A stretch of 64,000 nucleotides of DNA from positions 1,550,001 through 1,614,000 of the forward strand of contig CAVYEI010000002.1 in assembly GCA_963767475.1 (NCBI GenBank), given 5' to 3'. Each line of letters opens with the position of its first letter. The stretch's first letter is position 1. The notes below the pieces were generated by a model. The model was not told where the DNA came from, searched no databases, and was given only the letters and a program-made list of their open reading frames with translations. A program made the translations under genes and the position numbers. Below are positions 33,515 through 40,095 of the stretch, in pieces. Source of the stretch: WHSW01 sp963767475 (GTDB lineage: Bacteria > Actinomycetota > Thermoleophilia > Solirubrobacterales > 70-9).

Positions 33515-33604
33515 GGAGGGGTGGCAGAGCGGTTGAATGCGGCGGTCTCGAAAACCGTTATGGGCGTTTCTCGTCCATCGAGGGTTCGAATCCCTCCCCC
33601 TCCG
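33515..33604 (+). tRNA. tRNA-Ser(CGA)
   Basis: A 90-nt class II tRNA. Acceptor GGAGGGG pairs with CCCCTCC; the anticodon loop CTCGAAA gives anticodon CGA; long variable arm; T-loop GGTTCGAATCC. CCA is not encoded. Its 3' half is repeated at 40008-40071 and 42951-43008, marking it as an integration site that stays intact on the left. Confidence 0.95.
33542..33604 (+). repeat. att-type direct repeat, copy A (inside tRNA-Ser)
   Basis: The anticodon stem to discriminator base of the tRNA. Copies B and C repeat this block; the right flank here is CTAGAG, unlike TTTAGC after both other copies. Confidence 0.85.
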
Positions 33605-33867
33605 CTAGAGAGCGAGAAAGCGGCCAGTAGCAGGCGCTTTCCCCGTTGATGGGGAAGGGCAATGAGGGGGAGGCGGTTCCGCAGGAGGCCGCTGGAAACC
33701 GCACGAACGGGCGCACGACTGGCGCGCAGTGGGCGCGCACTCGTAGTTTCGCCCGGCGATCGGGCTAAGCAAGCGTTGCGTTAGCACCGTCTTACGCTAA
33801 TAAGGGATAACGCCGAATCGCTTAGTAAGCTGGGAGCCAGCTAAGCGTTCGATGCGTATTGCTTCCT
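33605..33867. other. Non-coding left end of island 1
   Basis: No gene seen. It holds CAGGCGCTTTCCC (33631-33643), GGCGCGCA (33721-33728) with GGGCGCGCAC (33731-33740), then an AT-richer stretch with repeated CTAAGC/GCTTAG hexamers (33765, 33820, 33841). The last pair forms an inverted repeat (33819-33847, arms CGCTTAG and CTAAGCG around AGCTGG-GAG-CCAGCT) just before the Fic gene: a possible operator or leader hairpin. Confidence 0.5.
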
Positions 33868-35061
33868 ATGTCGCAGCAGCCCGCAAAAAACAGATCTGGA
33901 AAGTTCAAGGTCGTCGAGTCCGGCCCCGACGGCTACTCCGCCTTCTACCCGGCGCCGCTGCCGCCGGAGCCGCCGCTCGCAATGGACGCGGACCTTCAGC
34001 GGCTCCTGGAGAGAGCCAACCAAGCGCTCGGCCGCCTCGACGGCATCACGCTGCTCTTGCCCGACCCCGACCAGTTCATCTACACCTACGTGCGCAAGGA
34101 GGCGGTGCTCTCCTCGCAGATCGAGGGCACGGTCTCGTCGCTTTCCGACCTATTGCTGTTCGAGGCCGACGAAGCACCGGGGGTGCCAATCACCGACGCG
34201 CGCGAAACCGCCAACTACTTGATCGCGGTCAACCACGGTCTCGATCAGATCGATTCCGAGGAGCTGCCGATTTGCAATCGCCTGTTCCGCGAGATGCACC
34301 TCCGGCTTCTGTCGTCCGGTCGGGGCGCAGAGACGGCACCGGGCGAGTTCCGCCGCGAGCAGAACTGGCTGGGTGGAGCGCGGCCGAGCAGTGCTCGCTA
34401 CGTACCGCCGCCCTGGCAGGAAGTCGAGCCGGCGATGGCCCAGCTGGAGAAGTTCCTCCACGACCAGGTCGAGGGGGCCGAGCAGACCCCGGTGCTGGTC
34501 AAGGCTGCGTTGGCGCACGCGCAGTTTGAAACCGTCCACCCGTTCCTGGACGGCAACGGTCGGCTCGGGCGACTGCTCGTGACCCTGCTGCTGGTTGCCG
34601 ACGGTGTGCTTCAGAGGCCTCTGCTCTATCTGAGTCTCTACCTGAAGCAAAACCGGGAGTCCTACTACGACCATCTTCAGAGGATCCGCACCGACGGAGC
34701 CTGGGAGGAGTGGCTTCGATTCTTCCTCGAGGGCGTCTACGAGGTAGCCGAAGCAACCACCGCCACAACCAAGAGCCTCGTCGAGATGATCCAGCGCGAC
34801 CGGGAGCTGGTCCACGGCTTTGGGCGTGGCGCCGCCACCGCCCTTCGGGTACACGATCTTGCATCACGCGTCGTCGTCTTCAGACCGACCACGGCTGCGG
34901 CCCAGCTCGGGCTCAGCGATCCTCCCGTATACGCGGCGGTCCGGCGGCTCGAGGACGCTGGCATCGTCCGAGAGGTGACCGGCCGGCAGCGGGGCAAGCT
35001 CTACGTCTACGACGAGTACCTGCAGCGGCTGAACGAAGGGACAACCGAGCCGCCGGGCTAG
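33868..35061 (+). CDS. Fic-family (AMP-transferase-type) protein with N-terminal inhibitory helix
   Basis: A 397-residue Fic protein. A Fic_N-like region starts at about 10; the inhibitory motif SSQIEG (82-87) fits (S/T)xxxE(G/N), which makes it a class II, self-inhibited Fic; the catalytic loop HPFLDGNGRLGR begins at H224. The C-terminal part (about 320-390, AAAQLGLSDPPVYAAVRRLEDAGIVREVTG) is a winged helix. Fic enzymes usually AMPylate hydroxyl side chains of target proteins. The target is unknown. ATG start; a TTG three codons upstream is possible. The stop overlaps the integrase remnant's stop (CTAG). Confidence 0.88.
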   Translation: MSQQPAKNRSGKFKVVESGPDGYSAFYPAPLPPEPPLAMDADLQRLLERANQALGRLDGITLLLPDPDQFIYTYVRKEAVLSSQIEGTVSSLSDLLLFEADEAPGVPITDARETANYLIAVNHGLDQIDSEELPICNRLFREMHLRLLSSGRGAETAPGEFRREQNWLGGARPSSARYVPPPWQEVEPAMAQLEKFLHDQVEGAEQTPVLVKAALAHAQFETVHPFLDGNGRLGRLLVTLLLVADGVLQRPLLYLSLYLKQNRESYYDHLQRIRTDGAWEEWLRFFLEGVYEVAEATTATTKSLVEMIQRDRELVHGFGRGAATALRVHDLASRVVVFRPTTAAAQLGLSDPPVYAAVRRLEDAGIVREVTGRQRGKLYVYDEYLQRLNEGTTEPPG

Positions 35062-35432
35062 TACGAGCCGATCTGACTTAACCGCGAGTCGGTCGAGGCC
35101 CGGGCGAGGTACGCGTCCACCAGGCCTGCTGCCTCTGCCTCCGACCCCGGGAACAAGTGGCCGTATCTGTCAAGCGTTGTCGTGATGCTCGCATGGCCGA
35201 GAAACGCAGAGAGCGTCTTCGCGTTGATCCCGGCGGCGATGAAGTAGCTCGCGCACGTGTGTCGGCACTCGTGCAGGCCGATCGACTCGAGCTCCGCCTC
35301 GGTCCAAGCCGCCGCCGCCCGGACGTTCACGGTGCTCGGGCTGAACGCCCAATCTGCAGATCGACCGAAGACCAGCCCCGAGTCTTCACGCGAGAACCGG
35401 CGCCCTGTACTGGATCGTTGAAAGGACGGATC
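35058..35432 (-). pseudogene. Tyrosine recombinase (integrase) C-terminal remnant
   Basis: The reverse frame is open from about 35462 to the TAG at 35058. It reads GRRFSREDSGLVFGRSADWAF, then LHECRHTCASYFIAAGINAK, LGHASITTTLDRYGHLFPGS and a short tail. Box II residues (H..R), the G-H and the nucleophile Tyr of the DRYGHL stretch are present. The core-binding domain and first catalytic Arg are missing, and a TAA precedes the open part; no start is visible. This is the C-terminal third of a phage/island integrase, oriented toward the tRNA. Confidence 0.8.
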
Positions 35433-35454
35433 TGAGGACGTCAGACGGCGACGC

Positions 35455-36399
35455 TTAGGGCGTTACGCGCTCGTGCCGCGCCGCGGCGGCGTCCCGCATC
35501 GCGGCAATCGCGTCGCCCGCAGCCTCGACGAACGGTGTCGGATCGACGCCAAACACCTCGCGCGTATGGTTGTGGTCGACGATTAAATCTCCGTCGAGGC
35601 CGGCCATCAGTGGCTCCAGCAGGTCGCGATCCTCGCCGGTCACCACCGACGCGGCGGCTGCCTCCAGTCGAGAGTTGCTGAACGGCAACGGGACCGATAG
35701 GTGCTTGTCGCCGAGGAGTTCCGCAATCACCTCGGTCATCTCCTCGAACGTGAGCTTGTCGGGCCCGGCGATCTCATAGATGCCCGGCTCGACGTCGCGG
35801 GCTCTGATCAGACAGGCGACGACGTCGTCGATGGCGATCGGCTGTGTGCTGCGGCTCCGCCAGCTCGGCAGCGCTAACAGCGGCATGCGGCTGACGATGC
35901 GTACGAGGGTACCGAACGACGCGCTCTCCGCGCCGACGATCATCGAGGCGCGCAGGGCGACGAAGTCCGGGCTCGCGTCCGTCAGTATCCCCTCAACCTC
36001 CCGCCGCGAAGCGAGGTGCTCGCTCTCGTCGTCGTCGGAGCCGACTCCGCCGAGGTAGATCGTGCGCTCCACCCCGGCCTTGATCGCCATGCGCGCGTAG
36101 TTCTCGGCCGCGACCCGGTCGCGCTCGGAAAAGCTCTCGTCGCCCCCAGGCTCCATCGAGTGGACGAGGTAATAGACCTCGTCCATTCCCTCGAGGGCTG
36201 GGACCAACGAGTCGGCGTCGGAGAGGTCCGCCTCGACGGCGAGCGAGCGGACGCCCTCTTCGAGGCGCGTCGCATCGCGCACCAGGCATCGCAGCGATCC
36301 GATCTTGCTCAGGGCGGGCAGAATTGCGCCGCCGACGAACCCCGACGCCCCCGTCAGCAACACCGACGCCCGCTCGATTTCGGCGCCCCGCCCAGCCAT
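35455..36399 (-). CDS. NAD(P)-binding SDR, NmrA-like
   Basis: A 314-residue atypical SDR: SVLLTGASGFVGGAILPAL is the Rossmann motif; the active-site Tyr/Lys pair of classical SDRs is not present in YxxxK form, as in NmrA-like NAD(P)H-binding proteins. PGIYEIAGPDKLTFEEMTEVIAELLG is typical of the group. Possible roles are redox sensing or quinone/ether cleavage. The start ATG shares its A with the stop of the catalase-fold gene (TGATG), so the two are cotranscribed. Confidence 0.8.
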   Translation of the reverse strand: MAGRGAEIERASVLLTGASGFVGGAILPALSKIGSLRCLVRDATRLEEGVRSLAVEADLSDADSLVPALEGMDEVYYLVHSMEPGGDESFSERDRVAAENYARMAIKAGVERTIYLGGVGSDDDESEHLASRREVEGILTDASPDFVALRASMIVGAESASFGTLVRIVSRMPLLALPSWRSRSTQPIAIDDVVACLIRARDVEPGIYEIAGPDKLTFEEMTEVIAELLGDKHLSVPLPFSNSRLEAAAASVVTGEDRDLLEPLMAGLDGDLIVDHNHTREVFGVDPTPFVEAAGDAIAAMRDAAAARHERVTP

Positions 36400-37250
36400 C
36401 ACCGCGCCGCGCCCGTCGACTCGCGGCCCGGCTGCCCCATGTCCGAAGTTTCGCCGGCGGCCGCAAGCGCCCGCATCTCGGCCTCGGCCCGGGCCTGCGC
36501 CAGGGAGCGCCGGCCGGTTGACCCCCAGGCGCGTTGCGAGGCCGGATAGGCGCCGCGGCGCCAGCGATTGAGCATCCCGATCGGCTCCAGGTTATCGCCG
36601 GTATTGAAGGGGTTGAAGCGGAGCGCGTCGATCTCGTCGGGCAGCTTCGATCCGATCCGCAGCTCGCCGATCCGCTCGAAACGAGCGAACAGTGGGGCGA
36701 GGACGAACTCGAACCTCAGGTGGCCCGAGTCGGCGGCCTTCGCGAGGCGATCGAACTCATCTCCTCCGACCGGCCGGGGAGAACGTGAATCCGGCCGAGC
36801 GCCGACCAAGAACGTCCGGCCTCCGGACCGGTACGGCAGCGAAGAGCTATAGAGTCGCTGCTGGACGTCGGCGGCGGGCACGAACACGTGATGGAGCAGT
36901 GGCAGGTCGACGGATGTGACGAAGAGGAAGTCCTGATGCCTGTCCTCGCCGTGGGCGCCGAGAACGCGGATCGACATGCCGAGCAGATCAGGCAGCGGCC
37001 TTGGAAGTCCGATCGACCGAGAGAACCGGACGATCGCCGGCCACTCGGCCCGCTCGCACAAAAGCTCGCACTCGTCTGGCGCCTCGGGCGCTCCGTCGAC
37101 GAGAAATCGAGCGCCATAGCTGGCGCCGAGGGGATGAACCGCCTTTCCGCCCCTCGCCTTCGCGACCTGGGCGAGGGCGGCGGCAACCGCGGCTCCCGCG
37201 GCCTCGGACGTCGCTCTCACCGCACGGTCGAATCCCGTTTCGAAGGTCAT
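36399..37250 (-). CDS. Catalase-superfamily-like protein
   Basis: A 283-residue protein with catalase-fold features: HPLGASYGARFLVDG, ECELLCERAEWPAIVRFSRSIGLPRPLPDLLGMSIRVLGAHGEDRHQDFLFVTSVDLPLLHHVFV. This resembles the barrel of small haem catalase relatives (SrpA type), but the canonical distal His and proximal Tyr motifs are not clearly placed. Databases often give such proteins vague names. Haem binding is an inference. It precedes the SDR in a two-gene unit. Confidence 0.6.
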   Translation of the reverse strand: MTFETGFDRAVRATSEAAGAAVAAALAQVAKARGGKAVHPLGASYGARFLVDGAPEAPDECELLCERAEWPAIVRFSRSIGLPRPLPDLLGMSIRVLGAHGEDRHQDFLFVTSVDLPLLHHVFVPAADVQQRLYSSSLPYRSGGRTFLVGARPDSRSPRPVGGDEFDRLAKAADSGHLRFEFVLAPLFARFERIGELRIGSKLPDEIDALRFNPFNTGDNLEPIGMLNRWRRGAYPASQRAWGSTGRRSLAQARAEAEMRALAAAGETSDMGQPGRESTGAAR

Positions 37251-37292
37251 CCTCACCAGGCCGGGTTACCCGCCGAGGCGCGGCGCACTCCG

Positions 37293-37492
37293 CTGGCGCG
37301 CGTTCTCCACAACCTCGTCCACATCGGATTCGCCTCGCGGGTCTTGCGCTGGCTGCGACGGCTGATCGCGCCCGGACATATCTAGTTGGCGGCGGCGCCA
37401 TCTATCTCGTGCTGTGGAACGGTCTGATCATCGATCGTGAAAGTGACGCCATTCACCCCGCTGAACGATGCGGGCAATTGGCTTCACTCCAC
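37293..37492 (+). pseudogene. DUF4383-like membrane protein remnant, two frameshifts
   Basis: Three consecutive pieces in three frames recall one DUF4383 protein: LARVLHNLVHIGFA (from 37293), then from 37340 GLALAATADRARTYLVGGGA followed by IYLVLWNGLIIDRES, then from 37452 FTPLNDAGNWLH. In intact DUF4383 proteins these run on as a His-Asn-rich helix, a GGG-IYLVLW helix, the I/V-D-R-D-S loop and the P-L-N-x-x-D-N-W-L-H helix. At least two frameshifts break it here. No start is seen. Confidence 0.6.
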
Positions 37493-37695
37493 GCGCGTCT
37501 CCCGCTCAAGAAGTGGCGCTTCGCGGGGTGTTGGGCGGGTACACCACCATCCGGAAGGCAAATCCGAAGAGTTGGATCCATTGCGGATCGAGCACCTCGG
37601 CCTTGAATTCCCCGGAAATATTCAAACACCTAAGAGTTTTTGCACGGACGCAGATCGATCTTCAGTCGGCTCTCGGGGAGGTGGAGGGAGCGTCC

Positions 37696-38271
37696 GTGGA
37701 AACAGCGCCGAGAGAACCAGCGGGCCGGCGCGCGAGCGACGAGGACGTTATGCGTCAGGCCCAGGAGAACCAGGACGCAGAAGCGTTCGGTTGTCTCTAC
37801 GACCGCCACGCCGCGCGTGCCTACCGCGTAGCCGTCTCGATCTGCGGCGATTCCTCTCGGGCCGAAGAAGCCGTGCAGGAAGGCTTCCTCGCGATCTGGC
37901 GTGGCCGTGCCCGGTTCCGCGCCGGTAGCGGCTCGTTTCGGGCCTGGTCGATGGCAATCGTCCGCAACGCCGCGATAGATCGCCTGCGGTACGACACCGC
38001 AGTTACCCGTCCTCGCCTCTGCGAGGAAGCGGTCGAGGCGGCCGACCCAAGGGCCAAGTCAGTCGAGAGTCAAGTGATGGGAAGGAGCGATGACGATGCG
38101 CTTCATTCCATGCTGGCGCAGCTCCCGCCTGCCCAGGCAAAAGTCATCGGCCTCGCGTTCTTCGGTGAGCTGAGCCACGCGGAGATCGCCCACCGACTGA
38201 ATCTGCCTCCAGGCACCGTCAAGGGTCGGATCCGTCTCGGGCTGGAGAAGCTGCGCAGCCAGATCGGGTAG
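37696..38271 (+). CDS. ECF-type RNA polymerase sigma factor
   Basis: A 191-residue sigma-70 family factor. Region 2 is DAEAFGCLYDRHAARAYRVAVSICGDSSRAEEAVQEGFLAIWRGRARFRAGSGSFRAWSMAIVRNAAIDRLR; region 4 is LHSMLAQLPPAQAKVIGLAFFGELSHAEIAHRLNLPPGTVKGRIRLGLEKLR. No anti-sigma gene is adjacent, which is unusual. GTG start with GGAGGG (37683-37688) 7 nt upstream. It could direct the island's own FAD oxidoreductase or other genes. Confidence 0.9.
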   Translation: METAPREPAGRRASDEDVMRQAQENQDAEAFGCLYDRHAARAYRVAVSICGDSSRAEEAVQEGFLAIWRGRARFRAGSGSFRAWSMAIVRNAAIDRLRYDTAVTRPRLCEEAVEAADPRAKSVESQVMGRSDDDALHSMLAQLPPAQAKVIGLAFFGELSHAEIAHRLNLPPGTVKGRIRLGLEKLRSQIG

Positions 38272-38288
38272 CAGCGCGCTCGGCACGC

Positions 38289-38537
38289 CTCTAGGTCTGC
38301 GCCCAGGTCTCATCAGTCAGCGTAGTTGGTTGCGGGGGAGCGCCGACTCGCGCAGTGAGCCCGTAAGGCGAACGGAGCGGGATCGGCGGCGATTTCGTGC
38401 CGTTGACTGCCACGTTCACGACCGCGACCGCGACGACGCTCAGGCTGGCATGCAACAACACCGACCCCGGCGACGACGGCGAGTTGAGGCCGGAGTCGGC
38501 GGATCTGGTGGCGATTCCCGTCGTGTCGCTGGGCTGA
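38289..38537 (+). pseudogene. Possible remnant of a secreted beta-rich protein
   Basis: One frame, with a single in-frame TAA at 38364-38366, reads AQVSSVSVVGCGGAPTRAVS, a stop, then GGDFVPLTATFTTATATTLR followed by LACNNTDPGDDGELRPESADLVAIPVVSLG and TGA. The tail is beta-rich and codon bias is coding-like, but no start or known family is evident. It fills most of the 301-bp gap between the sigma-factor and oxidoreductase genes. Confidence 0.3.
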
Positions 38538-38572
38538 ACCGTCTCCATAAGAGGCGGCCTGATCCGGTCTGC

Positions 38573-39787
38573 TCAGGCGTGCGCCATGATCCGCCCGATG
38601 TTTTCCGGAGCGAAGAACTCAGGTGCGGGAAGCGTCGCCGCCTGGACGCTGACGAACCCGTCCATCGCCTCCTGCTTCCCCTCCATCGCGCCAAGCAGCT
38701 GCTGCATCTCGGGGGGTGGCGGCTGTAGCTGCGCGAAGTCGTCGGTGAACTCGTAAACCGGCATCGCCTCGTTGTCGCGAACTCGCTGGTACTCGCTCAT
38801 GCCCTCGTCGTACGCGCGGCCCCCCGAGAGCGCATCGTCCACGGCGGTGGCCACGAGCTCGGCATCGCGAAAGGCATCGTTGATGCCCATCGCCGTGATC
38901 GGGTTCTTGTGGTATCCGGCATCGCCGAGTAGGGCCCAGCCCGGCCCGTAGGGCTTGCGGAAGTATCCGGGGAGTTCCGCCGAGCCGACGAACTTCGACT
39001 CCCGGGTGGCACCGCGCACGCGCTCGGCGAACTCGGGAGCCAGATCCATGGCAGCAAGGAAATTGCCCTCGATGTCGCCGCGGTTCTCTTTGAACTCCTC
39101 CACCGGCCAGCCGAAGGGGAGCACGGTCAGATCGTCGTGGGTGGGGATCGCTGCCCAGCCGCGGCGGTCCTGGGCGCGAATCGTGGTCTCGAACCCTACG
39201 CTCGGCAGATCGCTCCAGTAGGCGTAGTACATCGCCAGCTGCGAGCGCCGCTCGTTGTACTGCTCGGGCTGAACCGCCTTTGCGACGAGCGAGTGTTTGC
39301 CGTCGGCGCCAATCACTACTCCGGCGCGCTCGGTGACGCTCTCGCCTCCCTTTGCGTGCCCGCGAATGCCGGTCACGACTCCATCGTCGGCGAGGATCTC
39401 CTCCACCGTAAAACCCTCGTGGAGCTCGACGCCGGCCTCGACCGCGGCGTCGACCAGCAACTTGTCGAGCACCGTGCGTCGCGAGCAGTATCCGTGCGCG
39501 ATCCCGTCGATCGGCTGCGGCGAACCGGAGATCGTCAGCGGTCCGAAGTCAAACGAGTAGGTCGTCACCGGTGGGCATCCGGTCTCCTTGAGTCGCTCCA
39601 GCAGACCCCAGCGCTCGAGTGCAGCCAGGCCCGGTGGATGGACGTGGTGCGTCGACATCGTGTCGCTTGGAAAGGTCGCCTTGTCGACCATCAGCACCCG
39701 ATGGCCGCTGCGGGCAAGGAGCATCGCCGTCGGCGATCCCGCGCAGCGCGCCCCCACGACGATCGCGTCATAGCTTCCGTTACTCAT
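38573..39787 (-). CDS. FAD-dependent oxidoreductase (FAD_binding_3 / geranylgeranyl reductase-like)
   Basis: A 404-residue flavoprotein monooxygenase-type enzyme. YDAIVVGARCAGSPTAMLLARSGHRVLMVDKATF is the dinucleotide-binding fold; AGVVIGADGKHSLVAKAV is the DG motif; GPGWALLGDAGYHKNPITAMGINDAFRDAELVATAV is the second FAD motif (GDAG). Substrates may be aromatic or polyprenyl compounds. GAGAGGGG lies 6-7 nt before the ATG. It is the last gene of island 1. Confidence 0.88.
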   Translation of the reverse strand: MSNGSYDAIVVGARCAGSPTAMLLARSGHRVLMVDKATFPSDTMSTHHVHPPGLAALERWGLLERLKETGCPPVTTYSFDFGPLTISGSPQPIDGIAHGYCSRRTVLDKLLVDAAVEAGVELHEGFTVEEILADDGVVTGIRGHAKGGESVTERAGVVIGADGKHSLVAKAVQPEQYNERRSQLAMYYAYWSDLPSVGFETTIRAQDRRGWAAIPTHDDLTVLPFGWPVEEFKENRGDIEGNFLAAMDLAPEFAERVRGATRESKFVGSAELPGYFRKPYGPGWALLGDAGYHKNPITAMGINDAFRDAELVATAVDDALSGGRAYDEGMSEYQRVRDNEAMPVYEFTDDFAQLQPPPPEMQQLLGAMEGKQEAMDGFVSVQAATLPAPEFFAPENIGRIMAHA

Positions 39788-40007
39788 GCTCTCGCCCCTC
39801 TCAGGTCGGTCGTCGGATGGTCTCAGACCCGGCCCGAGCGTTACAGGCGCTTTCCCTCGGCCTCGCCGCGGAAGTTGTTAAACACAACGAACGTCGCGCC
39901 CGCTCCCGCTTCGCGCGAGGAGGAGGAGCGCGATTGCTGGCTGGCGCGCATACGGGCGCGCACACGTCAGCTAGCCGTTGATTAGCAGCGACTTTCCGGA
40001 ATCCGCA
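39788..40007. other. Non-coding right end of island 1
   Basis: No gene. It holds CAGGCGCTTTCCC (39844-39856), GGCGCGCA (39943-39950) and GGGCGCGCAC (39954-39963), in the same order and orientation as at the left end, then 44 bp to copy B. Confidence 0.55.
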
Positions 40008-40071
40008 GCGGTCTCGAAAACCGTTATGGGCGTTTTCTCGTCCATCGAGGGTTCGAATCCCTCCCCCTCCG
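40008..40071 (+). repeat. att-type direct repeat, copy B
   Basis: Matches copy A from GCGGTCTCG to CCCTCCG with one extra T in the variable-arm region. It lacks the tRNA 5' half, so it is not a functional tRNA. Right flank TTTAGC as at copy C. Confidence 0.85.
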
Positions 40072-40095
40072 TTTAGCCTTCCGACCGGTCCGCTC

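Larger units (their letters stand above)
33605..40071 (+). mobile_element. Integrated island 1 at tRNA-Ser(CGA)
   Basis: Bounded by the intact tRNA (copy A) and the 64-bp copy B. Cargo: Fic protein, tyrosine-integrase remnant, NmrA-like SDR, catalase-fold protein, DUF4383-like pseudogene, ECF sigma factor, FAD oxidoreductase. Base composition is less GC-extreme than flanking genes, especially near the left end. The integrase is broken, so the island is probably fixed. Confidence 0.75.

Noticed and set aside
33558..33740. Reverse ORF whose product ends EGEGFEPSMDEKRP
   Set aside because: The end is the antisense translation of tRNA-Ser(CGA), a well-known annotation artefact.
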